Shown here: positions 1 through 11,256 of the stretch, piece after piece | Layout of the letters: each line of letters begins with the position of its first letter | Position numbering within the stretch: the stretch's first letter is position 1 | Assembly: GCA_033439795.1 (NCBI GenBank) | Contig: JAUTDP010000008.1 | Coordinates: 496,001 to 560,000 of the forward strand | DNA from: Sordaria brevicollis | Taxonomy: Eukaryota > Ascomycota > Sordariomycetes > Sordariales > Sordariaceae | Length of the DNA: 64,000 nucleotides | Direction: 5' to 3' | Notes under the pieces: model-generated | Told to the model about the DNA's origin: nothing | Databases searched by the model: none | Seen by the model: only the letters and a program-made list of their open reading frames with translations | Program-made: the position numbers and the translations under genes

Positions 1-470
1 GGAAGATTGTGGTCAGACGAGTGGCAGGAATGACCGCGGGTCTCGGTGATGGGCGGAAGGGACCAAGGATGGGAAAGACATTCGAGGCTGGAACTGTGGG
101 AATGTTGGTGATGTAAGCCGATTTATCGAACCATCATGCGGGATTGAATGGTGGTCGTTTCCCTGACAGAGGTGCATATGTACCGACAGTACCGTGACGC
201 ATTTTACGAATCATGACGAGAGATGGCCGGGAGCAGTCGTAACTTCCTTATCTACCGTAGAAACTCGCGAAATAGGCAATAAGTCCGGTGGTCCTAATTT
301 ACTGAAGTCTGGCATATAGAGGTAGGTTACTGCCTGGCTCAGCCCGCGTTTTATATAAGTAAATGTATATACGTTAAGGCGGAGGGAATTGTATTTGGTC
401 GGGACTAACCGATTTGAGCCGTTTCTATTATATTATACTCGGAGGGATTTGTTCTATTTTATTGGGGAGA
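1..470. other. Non-coding flank left of the RIP block
   Basis: The first 350 or so bases have ordinary composition with normal CpA and TpG content. I see no reading frame, RNA gene or repeat unit here. From about 350 the sequence slides into TA-rich DNA. A short motif built on GGCGGAGGGA recurs at about 378 and, as CGGAGGGA, at about 440. The stretch marks the left edge of the mutated repeat block. Confidence 0.5.
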
Positions 471-1185
471 TTAGTATAATTTTTCTTCCTCTTTTAAACA
501 ATTATTTTAATTATAGTATAATTATTTAGATTTTACCCCTATCTTTTTTCCTTATCTTTTTACTTTAATTATAATATAACGTAACGCTATAGCTCTATAT
601 TTCGAGAAATTAAGAATTTTTATTAAGTATATTTTTATTATTTATAAATAAATAAAGGAAATAAAATATTTAAAATAAATAAGGGTAGTATTAACGGCTT
701 TTAAATATTATAGATAATTTTTATAATTCGGGCTAATTTAAAGAAGGTCGTAATTACTTCGTCGTCCTTCGAATACCGTTATCCCCTAATATAAAGGAGG
801 GATTGAGCCTAATAGATTTCGAAAAGTATATTTATTATAATTGGGTTTGTAAGCGAAGCTATAATATTATTAAAAACTTTATTAGGTTTAGTATTAAGGT
901 TTATTATTATATTGCGGATTTTAATAAATATTGGGAGAAGTAGGATAACCGTTTAAAGATTACGAGGTTTTAGTAGGAAGGTTTTATTATTATTTTTCGT
1001 TATTAAAACGATAAAAAGGGGGAGGAAAAGGGGGAGGAGGATTATATAACCGATGGTAATAAATTTATTAAATAGGGTAATAATATTAATAAAAATAATA
1101 AGGAATTTTAATTATTTATAATTAAACGGTTAGTTATTATTATTATTATTATTATTATTATAATTCGTATACTTTTAATTTAACC
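470..1185. repeat. Unassigned RIP-mutated repeat left of the retrotransposon
   Basis: This stretch is heavily RIP-mutated and lies outside the retrotransposon, whose target duplication starts at 1186. Degenerate codon-like runs can be read on the plus strand at about 790-1000, with fragments such as DFEKYIYYNW and FNKYWEK, interrupted by stops that could be RIP-made. I cannot assign it to a family. It may be the other half of the element found right of 8079, split by the LTR insertion. Confidence 0.4.
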
Positions 1186-1190
1186 GTTAA

Positions 1191-1412
1191 TGTCATGGGG
1201 CTACCGCCCGGGTATGGAGTTCTAGTCATAGCGACTAGAGCGTGGCTGTACGCCCCGCTTCGACGCCCCAGCGTAGCGGTACGTACTCTACCCTCCCGCC
1301 TCAAAACCTCGCCGCCAATAGGTCCGCTTTATAATTAGAGTTTTCCTCCTTTATAAAATTTTAATATAATTATAATAATTAGTACGTATATTAATTATAC
1401 TTCCCTATTATA
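1191..1412 (+). repeat. 5' LTR (222 bp)
   Basis: It starts TGTCATGGGG and ends TTATA, where the expected CA end has become TA. It aligns base for base, without gaps, with 7857-8078. All differences I could see are C/T or G/A transitions. The first 140 bases are little mutated and the last 80 are strongly mutated. Confidence 0.92.
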
Positions 1413-2766
1413 TTAGGTTCTATTAATAATAGACCTAATAGAATAGGACTACCTTAAGGTAGCGTTAAACGTAGAGGGGCTACCGATTAATTTCGTCGTA
1501 ACCGCTACTATAAGAGAATATTAATAATATTAATAATTTTAATAATAATAGTAAATTATTTAATAGGCTATTTATTAAGCCGTTTAATAGGCCGTTTAAT
1601 AAATTGTTTAGTAAGTTGCGTAATAGGTTACTCTCCCCTAATTATCCCCCGAAGAAACCGCCGCCGCGCTCGCCGTTATTTTAACCGCTAAGACTAAATA
1701 GGCCGCTTAATAAGTTGCTTAATAATTTAAATAAAACCCCTTACCCTTTATTATTAATAAGACCGCTGTAATTATTTACGACGCTGCCGTTTAGAAAGCT
1801 ATTAAAGAATAATAAAATAAATTCGAAGTTTTTCGTAGAGAAAAACGCAATTTCGCTCTCGAGTTCTTTATTAATGAAGAATTTATTTAAATAATTAAAG
1901 GCGCTATTTTTTCGATAATAGGCCCGATTCCCTCCCCGACGATTAATATTAGCCCGAATATATTAATTATTATTAAAGAAAGCGCTCCTTATATAAAGGG
2001 AAAATATAAATATTTTAAATAATTAATTTAAAACGGTATTTTTACGAATTTTAATTTATAAATAAATAACCTTCGTTTTATATATAAAAAAGAGTATAAC
2101 GCTAAAGTTTAAAATATTAATAAATCGAATTAAATAATATTTTTAGAAATTATATTTATTAATAAGAAATTTAAAATTTAAACCTTTTAATATCGCGGAA
2201 AATTTAATAGCGAATATAATTTTAAAAAATTCTTTACCTATTTAAAGGGAATATTTAGTAACGATAATAAAAAGAAATAAGCTTTTACGCGTTTTAGGAC
2301 GGTTAAATAGCGAGAGAATTAATCCTTCTTCGATTAATTCCTTATTTTTGAAGAAAATTTTACTAAAGTTAATAATTTTTCGTAGGAAAACGATTCCTAT
2401 CTTATTTAATTAAATATTTCTATTTCTATTATTTTATACGAATAAATAATTAGCGTTTAGATATTTACAAATTACAAAAAATTCATCGACTAATTTAAAG
2501 AGATTATATAGAAATTTGAAAATATTAAGAACTTCCCCGGCTATTATAATTATAACGCTCTTAATAATTATAAATACTTTAATAACGATCGTTTTTATTA
2601 ATTTTAACGCCGTAAAACCCTTACTATTATAAAATATATTAAGGATATTAATAAAAATATTTATATAATTATAAACTATATTAAAATTAACCTCGGTAAC
2701 CCCGGCGAGAAATATACTAAATAGGTTTCTATCGATAAAAAGGATAAATATTATACGTAAGGCCTC

Positions 2767-2808
2767 TATTTATATTATAGCGTTAACGGTTATATAATTT
2801 AAAAATAT
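2767..2808 (+). pseudogene. Decayed gag CCHC zinc knuckle
   Basis: Read on the plus strand, four tyrosine codons (2767, 2776, 2791, 2806) fall at exactly the spacing C-x2-C-x4-H-x4-C, with the expected GlyAsn-type context (SVNG before the third). TGT to TAT and CAT to TAT are single RIP-type changes, so the block is best read as a gag nucleocapsid knuckle whose Cys and His codons were all converted to Tyr. A TAA lies inside it. Confidence 0.7.
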
Positions 2809-3789
2809 AAATACCGCCCTATTTAACGTCCTAATTTAATTAATATTACTTTTATTAAAATTATAAAATAAATTATCCTTTTTATATTAAATAATAATAA
2901 TAATAATTATTCTTTTACGGATAAATCGGGAAAAGAGTAATTCCTTTATAAAATTACGTAAAGGAACGCTCTAAAATATTAAATAAAAAAGCGGGAGCCG
3001 TAAAATTCTTAAAACTTATAAAAATAAACGTTATTAAAATACTAATAATTATTAATAATAAAAATTATTTTTATACTTTTATTAATAAAGGTTATTAGTA
3101 TTATATTATAATTAGTAAAAAAGTGGTTAAAAAATTAAAAATTCCCGTTATCTTTATATTTAAAAAGGTAGTAAAAAATACGTCCGTAGAAATAGAAAGT
3201 ACTATAATTAAAAAGATCGTATACTTTCGTACCGATATCTACGGCTATAAATCGGTAATTTACGCTTACATAGTCCTTAGGTTAAAATTCCCGATTATTT
3301 TAAGAAAGCTTTAATTAATAGCTATAAAAGCGTATTCAATTCCGTATAAATATAAATTCTAATATAAAGTTGCTAATTATTAGGTCCTTCACTTAAATTA
3401 CTCTTTAATAACCGCCTCCCCTATAGAGGTAAAAATTAAAGAATCTATATATTATTTAATAATAGTATTTATAATTACTATTAACCGTATTAAGAAAAAG
3501 TAAGGCCGTACCGCGGTAGAATTTATTATATTTATAGTAAATTTACGGAATATTAAGAAGGCTCTCACTCCTAAAATCGACCTTACCGACGAAGAATTAA
3601 AGGAGCGTATCCCTTCCGAATTTTACGACCTTTTTTACATTTAAAAATAATCCGAAGTAAATAAAATAAACTTTTACTATCCGGGTATAAATTATAAAAT
3701 TAAATTTTAATAGGATAAATAAAATAATAAATTCCCCTTCCTTTATAACCTACTATATAATATATTTAAAGACGAATTATTAATTTTAA

Positions 3790-4640
3790 AAAAGACCTTA
3801 AAGGACTTCTTCGATAAGGGTTTTATTCGTACTAATAATTCCGCCGCTATTATATTAATACTCTTTATTAAGAAGCCGGGTAATAATTTACATTTCTACT
3901 ACAATTATTATACTTTTAATATTATTACCCGTATCAACCGTTACCCTTTCCCCCTTATTAAGGAGACCTTCCGTATTATCGTTAAATTAAAATAATTTAT
4001 TAAAATGGATATAATATAAGCTTTTTATAAAATCCGTATAATAAAAAAGGAGGAGGGTAAAATAACCTTCCGCTATTAGTACGGGTTATTTAAATAAATA
4101 ATTATACTATTTAGGTTAATAGGGGTATTAATAATATTTTAACGGTATATAAATATAATATTAAATAATTATTTAAATAATTTCTATTCCGTTTATATAA
4201 ACGACGTATTAATCTTTTTAAATAGTATAAGGAAAGAGTATATATAGAAAGTTAAATTAATAATCGAACGAATAATTAACGCTAATCTTCATTTAAATCT
4301 TAAGAAATATAAATTTACTATATAGGAAATTAAGTATTTGAATTTTATTATAATTGCGGGAATTAATATTAAGGCCGACCCGGAGAAAATTAAAATTATT
4401 ATTAAATAAGAGGCTTTTATATTTTAAAAGGGAATAAAGAATTTTTTAAATTTTATAAATTATTATTGGATATTTATTAAAAACTTCTTTACGATTTTTA
4501 AACCGCTAACGGCTTTAATAAATAAAAGTATTACTTTCGAATAGATTAAATAATATAATAACGCTTTCGTAAAATTAAAGTAATATTTTATAAAAGCCCC
4601 TATCCTTACTTAATAAAACCCCGAATTATTTACTTTTTTA
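3790..4640 (+). pseudogene. Reverse transcriptase and RNase H relic
   Basis: At 3865-3965 the plus frame reads FIKKPGNNLHFYYNY, then about INRYPFPLIKET. This matches the gypsy RT block in which a KKPGG-LR-C-DYR core is followed by NRYPLPLI. Around 4520-4620 a stretch readable as FEWIK, then AFVKLK and APIL, fits the start of the RNase H domain after RT. Numerous TAA codons interrupt it. Confidence 0.8.
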
Positions 4641-5499
4641 AAAATTAATTATAATAATTATAATTTAGGTAATATTTTTTCTTAAAAGTCTATAAAAGGT
4701 AAAAAGACCGTAATAAATTTCTATTCCTAGAAATTTACCCCCGCAGAGCGTAATTACTTTATTTATAATAAAGAAATACTCTTTATTATTTACTATTTAA
4801 AAAAATAGTCTATAAAATTATATAATTATAAAAAATTTATAATAATAACGGATTATTATAACCTCGAATATTTTATAGAGCGTTAATACTTTTTAAAGTA
4901 ATAGGCTCGTTAAATTAAATTCCTCTCTTAATTTAATTTTTAAATTATTTACCGCCCTAACGCTTTTATTATAATACCGAACGCCTTATTCCGTAAAAAT
5001 TAAAACCGATTTAATAAGGCCGATATTAAAGCCTAAAATATATAATTAATCCTAAAATCCGCTTTAGAGAATTACGTCCGTATAGTATTTACCGTCCTCT
5101 TTATAAAGGAGGGTATAAAAGTATTTAAAAATCCGGATTTATAATAATTTTTCGACTAAACTATTTAAAATAATGAAATTTATTAAATAGTCCGCTAAAC
5201 CGTTATTAATAAAAATAAAGCCCTCCTTACGTCGGTATAAGGGTTAAAAATATAATTAGGCGAATATAAAATCGATAATATAGGTAAATTTTATTATAGA
5301 GACCGTATTTAAGTCTTTAAAGCTCCTGTTTTTTTAAAAATAATAATTCTTTACCTATCTTTAAAAAATTTTGAAAAGAATATACTACGTATTTATTTCA
5401 TTTAAGAAATTTATAATTCTACTACCCTCGGTTATTTAAGAAGAGAAAGTATTATTTATATTATTAATAAAAATTTCTATTAACCGTTAATAAGTATTT

Positions 5500-5900
5500 A
5501 TATCCACCGTTTTATTACTAATTACGATATTTATAGCCGGGTTAAATATTAGAAAAATTAAAAGAAAGGGTTATTAAAATTATTCCCTATTTTAAAATAA
5601 TTCTTTAAAGAAATTTAAATAATTTTTATTACGGACTTTCCCCCTATTAACGATTACGTTAATTTATTAATTATTAAGGATTAATTTAGTAAATTAGTAA
5701 TTTTAAAGCCTTTCCCTTCTATAAAGGCGGAGGTTATTGTAGAAGCCTTCCTTTACTATTTTATCTATTATTATAATTAGCCTAATTTTATTGTAAATAA
5801 TTATAGTATTAATTAGATTAACCGTTTTTAAAAACGTTTATACAATTTATTAAATATTAATTAATTATTAAATATTACCTTCTACCCTTAGACCGATAGT
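5500..5900 (+). pseudogene. Integrase core relic
   Basis: Between about 5640 and 5870 the plus strand reads through FSKLVILKPFPS, EAFLYYFIYYYN, PNFIV and INRF-K-LYNLLNIN. This corresponds to the conserved gypsy integrase run from D-FSK through the middle and third acidic regions. Catalytic codons cannot be trusted because G-to-A and C-to-T changes are everywhere. Confidence 0.75.
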
Positions 5901-6489
5901 AGCCTAGAGAGAATAAATTAAGAGGTATAAATATTCTTTTATATTTTTATTAATAATATTTAAAACGATTAGGATTATTAATATTCTATTATATAATTAA
6001 CGATTAATAATAGAATTAATATAATTATTAATATATTTCCTTTCTATATTACCTACGGTTATTATTTATAATTTCCAATTTTTATACTCTCCCTTCCCGC
6101 CGAAATAAATTCTAGAAATCTTTAAAAGAAAATATAAAATTTCGTAAATTAGTTATAATAAATTACGGATTTCTATTAAATTATAATAGCGGTATTAGCG
6201 TAAGAATAAAAATAATTCGCTAATAGAAAACGCTTATTTATTAAAATTTTTAAAGTTAGAAATAAAATTTAATTTAACCTCAAAAATTTTATAATAATCC
6301 GCCCTAAAAAAAAATTAAATTAATTATATACTAAATATATAATATTTCGAATATTTAACCCCTTTATTATAGAATTCTCCGACTTTTCGTCGCGGGTATT
6401 CGATAAATTTTACATCGACTTTCTATAGCGCGCTAAAAACGACCCTTTATTAAATTAAATAATTACCGATTTATAACCGCCTACTATTA

Positions 6490-6630
6490 TAATCGATAGT
6501 AAAAAGGAATATTTAATAAATAAAATCCTCTATATTAAGATTTAAAATTTAAATTATATATTATTAATTAATTAATAAAGGTAAATTAATTAAATATAAG
6601 AGCCTTTAAAAAAATTAATTAATATTACCG
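6490..6630 (+). pseudogene. C-terminal chromodomain relic
   Basis: After the integrase the frame reads approximately INKILYIKI, then NLNYILLIN, then EPL with tryptophan positions replaced by TAA/TAG. That is the pattern of a chromodomain (E-IL--R, YLVKW-GY, W-P). Its presence at the end of pol is diagnostic of chromoviruses. Assignment is by pattern only. Confidence 0.55.
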
Positions 6631-7856
6631 CTTTAAACGCTTTTAAAGAGAAATACAATTTAATGATTAAAAATAACGGTTTTACCGACTATTTTATTAC
6701 GTAATATAAAAAAAGAGAGAAGAGACTAATATAATTAAAGAATATTAAAATATCGATTTTAATTTTTAATTTTTTTATTTTTCGTAGCGGGGTTTTTTCT
6801 TACAATATATAAACGCTTCCTTTAACGTTTAAACTTCTTCCTCTAATTTATCGAACCGGGCGATTAACGACTTTATAATATTAATAAGTATTATTTTATT
6901 CGTAAAGGCGGCGGGAACGGAGGGAGCGGCGGGGGTAGTAAAGGTAGTAAATTTAAATTAGGATACGGCCCAAGGAATATTAATAATAATAATATTATTA
7001 TATTATTCCCTAAAAAGAATAATAATTAATAATATTTTTTTATTTTTCTTAGAGCGTTTTCCTCTATGAAATAATTAATTTAATAATAATTTAATCCTAT
7101 AATAATTTAATTACGTTGCGTATAATGCCGATTGTACGACGAATATACCCGAAGGCTTTATAATTTTACTTCCCGAATAATATTACTTTTTAAACCTTTA
7201 TTAAAATAAGAATAAAACCGTTAATACGGTCGTACTTCTTACTATTATTATAATACGTTATATAAAATATATATTCAAATTTAATAATATATTTACAATA
7301 CTTATTTAAATAAAAAATATATTATACTTCCGATTTAATATAATTAATTTATAGGAGAAGAATTAATAAAATATTAAAAATAGAAATAATAATAGAGAAA
7401 TTTATAAATTAATATAAACGTTTATTTTTAGGCGTATTAATTAAACCTTTTAAAAATATTAGCGGAGGGTCGAATTTAATAAAGCGGGGCCCCGCTTTCT
7501 TCTTTTCGTTGGGAATTTCGAACTTTTCGAATTCGATAGAGGGTTTAGGCGCGGGAATAAATATAAAAGGGAGGGGAACGTCGCGTAAAGAAAAAGAAGG
7601 CGGAATAATAAATAAATAAAGTATTTAATAAATTAATTAAATCGGATTAAGGAGGGAAGAATTAACGTTAAATAAATTTACTTTAATAATTATTATAATA
7701 ATTAAAAAAGAAAAGAAAGGAAAGGAGAAAATTTTTTTAAGAGGAAGGGTTTTTATACGTAAATTTATATATTACTACCTAGCGGGGTAGGTAACGATTA
7801 GGAAGAAGGCGCATTTAGATAGAAGGCGCATTTTCGAAAAGGGAGGAGGGGGGTAA

Positions 7857-8078
7857 TATTATAGGGCTACCGCCCGGGTATAGAATTTTAGTTATAGCGA
7901 TTAGAGCGTAATTGTACGCCCCGCTTCGATGCCCTAGCGTAGTGGTGCGTATTTTGCCCTCCCGCTTCAAAACCTCGCCGCTAGTGGGTCCGCTTTATAG
8001 TTAGAGTTTTCCTCCTTTATAGAACCTTAATATAGCTATAACGACTAGCACGTGTGTTAATTGTGCTTCCCCGTTATA
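7857..8078 (+). repeat. 3' LTR (222 bp)
   Basis: This is the gap-free counterpart of the 5' LTR, preceded by a polypurine tract and followed by the GTTAA target duplication. Here the first 50 bases are RIP-mutated and the distal part (about 7935-8070) keeps many TG and CA dinucleotides, the reverse of the 5' LTR pattern. Confidence 0.92.
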
Positions 8079-8083
8079 GTTAA

Positions 8084-10240
8084 ATTTATTTTCTTTAACC
8101 TTTTAAAATCTTTATTTTCGAAACCTTTTTCCTGTAATATTTCCTTTAATTTTTTTATTATATAGTATTTATATCGGAGTCGTACCGTTTCCTTTACCGT
8201 TAAACGCCTTCTCTCCCGCTTTTAAATAAATTCCTCTTTTTTTAAATAGAAGTTAAAATTAATATTATTTTTATTTTTAGGAATAATTTTAAAATCGTTA
8301 AGCTCGTTAATTTCGGTATTAATTACTTATTCCTAATTATCCTAAATTAAAATATTGGTAGGGATATTTTTAATACGGATAAAGTCGTTTTCTAAACCGT
8401 TGGGAAGAATCGAAATACCGTTATCTTTAAAAGATTTAATAATAAAATTTTTTTTTTCTATTTATAAGCGTTGGAAATAATTATAAATTGCTTAAATAAT
8501 TTGTACTTTATTAATTATTATAGTAATTTACTAAGGTTATTTTCTTTTTTATTTATACTTTCTTATTAAATATTATAATAATTTAATTAAAGTAATCTTT
8601 CTCCTATTATATTTAAAGCCGCTAAATTTTATCCTTTATTATTTACTTAAATCTTTTATTAATATAAGTATCTAAATACTAGAACAGGCTTATAAAACTA
8701 TTAGGGATAAACGCCGTTACGAATTTATTAGGGAGGTTTTAATCCTTTTCTTCTACGTTATTATTATTATTATTATCGGGGTTTCGAAAATTTCGATTTA
8801 TCTATTAAATTTTTTCTTTAATTAGGGTGGAAATATAGGATAGGTATATATTTATAACTAATAATACGTCGTATAATAATTCCTTTAAAATTGGCGTAAA
8901 TTCCTCGTCTAATTATTTAATAAAGAATTTTTTATTTTAATACCCCTCTTTATTAAGATAAATTATAATATTAAACGTATAAAAATAACCTTTATTTATA
9001 AGAATTTTACCTTCCCCCTTAAAGATAATAATTGGTAGAATACGCCAAATTCTATTAATAAAAGGATATAAGATTAACGAATAACGTTATTTACCCTAAT
9101 TATTATAATCGGTTTTAATAATAATAGTACAATTACCCTTAACGTTATAAATATAATTATCGAAATACTTATATAGTATAAGGATTTCGTTAAAGTTAAA
9201 AATATAAAACGGTAGGTATCGAATATACGTATTTAATACGGTCAGTTAGTTAATATATTTAATAAATTTAATAAAAAAATAAGTTAATTAAAATAATTAC
9301 TATTAATATAATATATTTACCGAAGAAAATTATTAACTTTTTTATAAAATTCTACGGGGAGCTTTTGAATTTAATAAATTACCCTTCTTTTTAAAATAAC
9401 GTAACGTCGTTTAAAGTTTTTAAATTAACTGCGTAAAAATTTAAATATATATTAGATTTTTAAATAGGTTTTAGCGAATAATTTAATCGAACGGTTACGA
9501 AATTAGGTTATCCTAATAACCTTTTTGCCGGTAAAACGAATATTTTAGAATTTTTATTACAATTTTTCTTCTATTATTAGCCATATTATTATACTTTTAC
9601 GAACGGGCTTTAATAGTAATTTATTGCCGTTATACTATTAATTAGCGATAGTCCTACTAAGGATTTTATACGTATTTAATACCTTTCGATAAAATACATT
9701 ATATTATTTATTTTAATTATTATTCGAAATACCGGTTCGCTATCGGTAATTACGTTCGTAATCGTTATCGATATTAATTTATATTTAAGCAAAGTAAATA
9801 ATAATTTATCGTAATTTCTATTAGTAAATTTTTTATTAAAATTATACGGGGTACGTTAATTTAAAGTTTTTTTTTATTAGAATACGTATATTTAATTTTC
9901 TTAAATAGTTTTAATCGAATTATACGGTTATTATATAATTTAATAGCGGGGCTACGACGGTTTTTAATACGCTTAATAGTAGAAGGTAGGATAGGAATAG
10001 TATTATTTAGATTAATAGTAAATTACTATAATTAATTTCGAAATTCTATAATACCGGTAATAATAATATTAAAACGGCGGCGATAGGGTTTTTCGATAGT
10101 AATATAATTGTATAAAGGTAGGGAAATGAAATAAGAAATAGGGAGAGTATAAGCTCCCGAGAATGCCGAGATTTTATATTGTATAATATTACTAAAATGC
10201 CGGAGTATAGCGGGTATATGTGTAGTTGTATAGTGATTAC
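8084..10240 (-). mobile_element. RIP-mutated pogo/Fot1-type DNA transposon relic
   Basis: On the minus strand near 9005-9060 one frame reads IWRILPIIIFKGKVKF, matching the LPP-IIFKGK block found just after the first catalytic Asp region of fungal pogo/Fot1 transposases. Further along the same strand come KEGY (usual K/NGW), FFIKWLD-like and LLVINIYLSY-like runs. These sit where the second catalytic Asp and its GHGSH context belong, with D read as N. Upstream (about 9400-9520, minus) is NFVTVRLNYSLKP, resembling the HTH-to-core linker. The size of about 2.1 kb suits a Fot1-like element. I did not find convincing terminal inverted repeats. All frames are broken. Confidence 0.6.
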
Positions 10241-10249
10241 GACTTAGAC

Positions 10250-11256
10250 TACATCTATTCTACGCTAAACTACTATAGGTTTAGACCAATTGCCTGTTTC
10301 GCGAGTTTCTACGGTAGTGTATGAGAGGAAATTTTATGAATCTGGGAGTCTTTCTCTGTGTTGTACCTTGGCATTTCTGCCATCATTCTTCTCGAGGGAA
10401 AGAGGAAGTCAAGATGTGGGGCGAAGAGGGAAGAACTCGTCAACTCGGACAGGCGCCGGTGCAGTTTCCCTCCGGCTGCGCCTTAGCGCATAATGTTAAT
10501 GCAGTCAGTCAGGAATACTAACAGTTCTGACCCCCTTCTCCGCGGTCTTTCTGTTAGTGCAGCTATTGCGATTTGGATCACTCACTCACGTTCAGCAGTT
10601 TCTGAACTGAACCAAACTTCGAAAGAGGAAAGAAACTCCAAGAATCTCGGGGCCTAGGGGCCATCATCTGTCTGGACGGCAATGTGCTTCGCATACCGGG
10701 AAAGAACACCCCGAAAACCTGCCTCGATATAAGGACCGTCATCGCCCACCATTTTCTTCTGGATTCCAGGACTCTTCATCTTCCATGCTTGTTCTCCAAA
10801 CCATTTCCAAGACCGACTCTCTCGACATCATCCATGATACCCTTTTGTCATCTTCATACCACATTTTGTCATCCTCATACCAGACATTGTCACTTCGGCC
10901 CTTCAACCCACCCTCCGTTAAGTCGACTTTCCGAATACTACCGGCAATTGAAAACGTGTCTCGAGGTGACCACTGAGGGGGTGGGTGCGAAGAAAAGGAT
11001 CAATCAAAAAGAACACTCCCAAAGCGATGCGATAGACAACGGGAAGAGCAAGAGTTAGACGGCGGAGAAGGCCGGCTCTACCGTGGCTCCGAACTCCGAC
11101 AGGAAGACTACGCAAGAGAGCAACCATCCTAAGCCTAATAATCCAAGAGGTTTTTTCCCCCACGCCCCAACCTCCGCTTCACCTCAGCTTCGATCGGATA
11201 TCCATCCATCCCATACTCCCTTTTCCATCTCGATCTTGTCTATTTTCGTTGCTACA
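10250..11256. other. Intergenic stretch after the RIP block
   Basis: Composition is normal again here. Only short overlapping frames occur. A small CTTTTGTCATC/CATTTTGTCATC direct repeat lies at about 10,841-10,890. It probably carries the upstream region of the broken gene that follows. Confidence 0.5.

Larger units (their letters stand above)
1191..8078 (+). mobile_element. Complete but dead Ty3/gypsy-class LTR retrotransposon (chromovirus-like)
   Basis: Two direct repeats of exactly 222 bp bound the element. Both are flanked by GTTAA (1186-1190 and 8079-8083), a 5-bp target-site duplication. A purine-rich tract (about 7837-7853) sits directly before the 3' LTR, as expected for plus-strand priming. 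Order inside is gag with a decayed CCHC knuckle, reverse transcriptase, RNase H, integrase and chromodomain, all on the plus strand. This order and the chromodomain place it with chromoviruses. Every frame is broken by RIP-type TAA/TAG codons, so it cannot move by itself. Length is about 6.9 kb. I could not confirm a tRNA primer site: the bases after the 5' LTR are too mutated. Confidence 0.9.
470..10250. repeat. AT-rich block mutated by repeat-induced point mutation
   Basis: For almost 10 kb the sequence is dominated by TTA/TAA/ATT strings. The dinucleotides CA and TG are close to absent while CG and TA persist. That pattern is expected when CpA is converted to TpA on both strands, the signature of RIP described in Neurospora. 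Composition returns to normal near 10,250. Only two stretches inside keep appreciable CA/TG: 1191-1330 and about 7910-8080, one in each LTR. No long open frame survives. Such blocks are typically heterochromatic (H3K9 methylation, DNA methylation), but this is inference from the family of such regions. The block contains at least one LTR retrotransposon and one DNA transposon relic. Confidence 0.93.

Noticed and set aside
3123..3314. 63-codon plus-strand open frame inside the retrotransposon
   Set aside because: It lies between the gag and RT relics and is only a stop-free stretch in RIP-mutated DNA. It shows no independent gene character.
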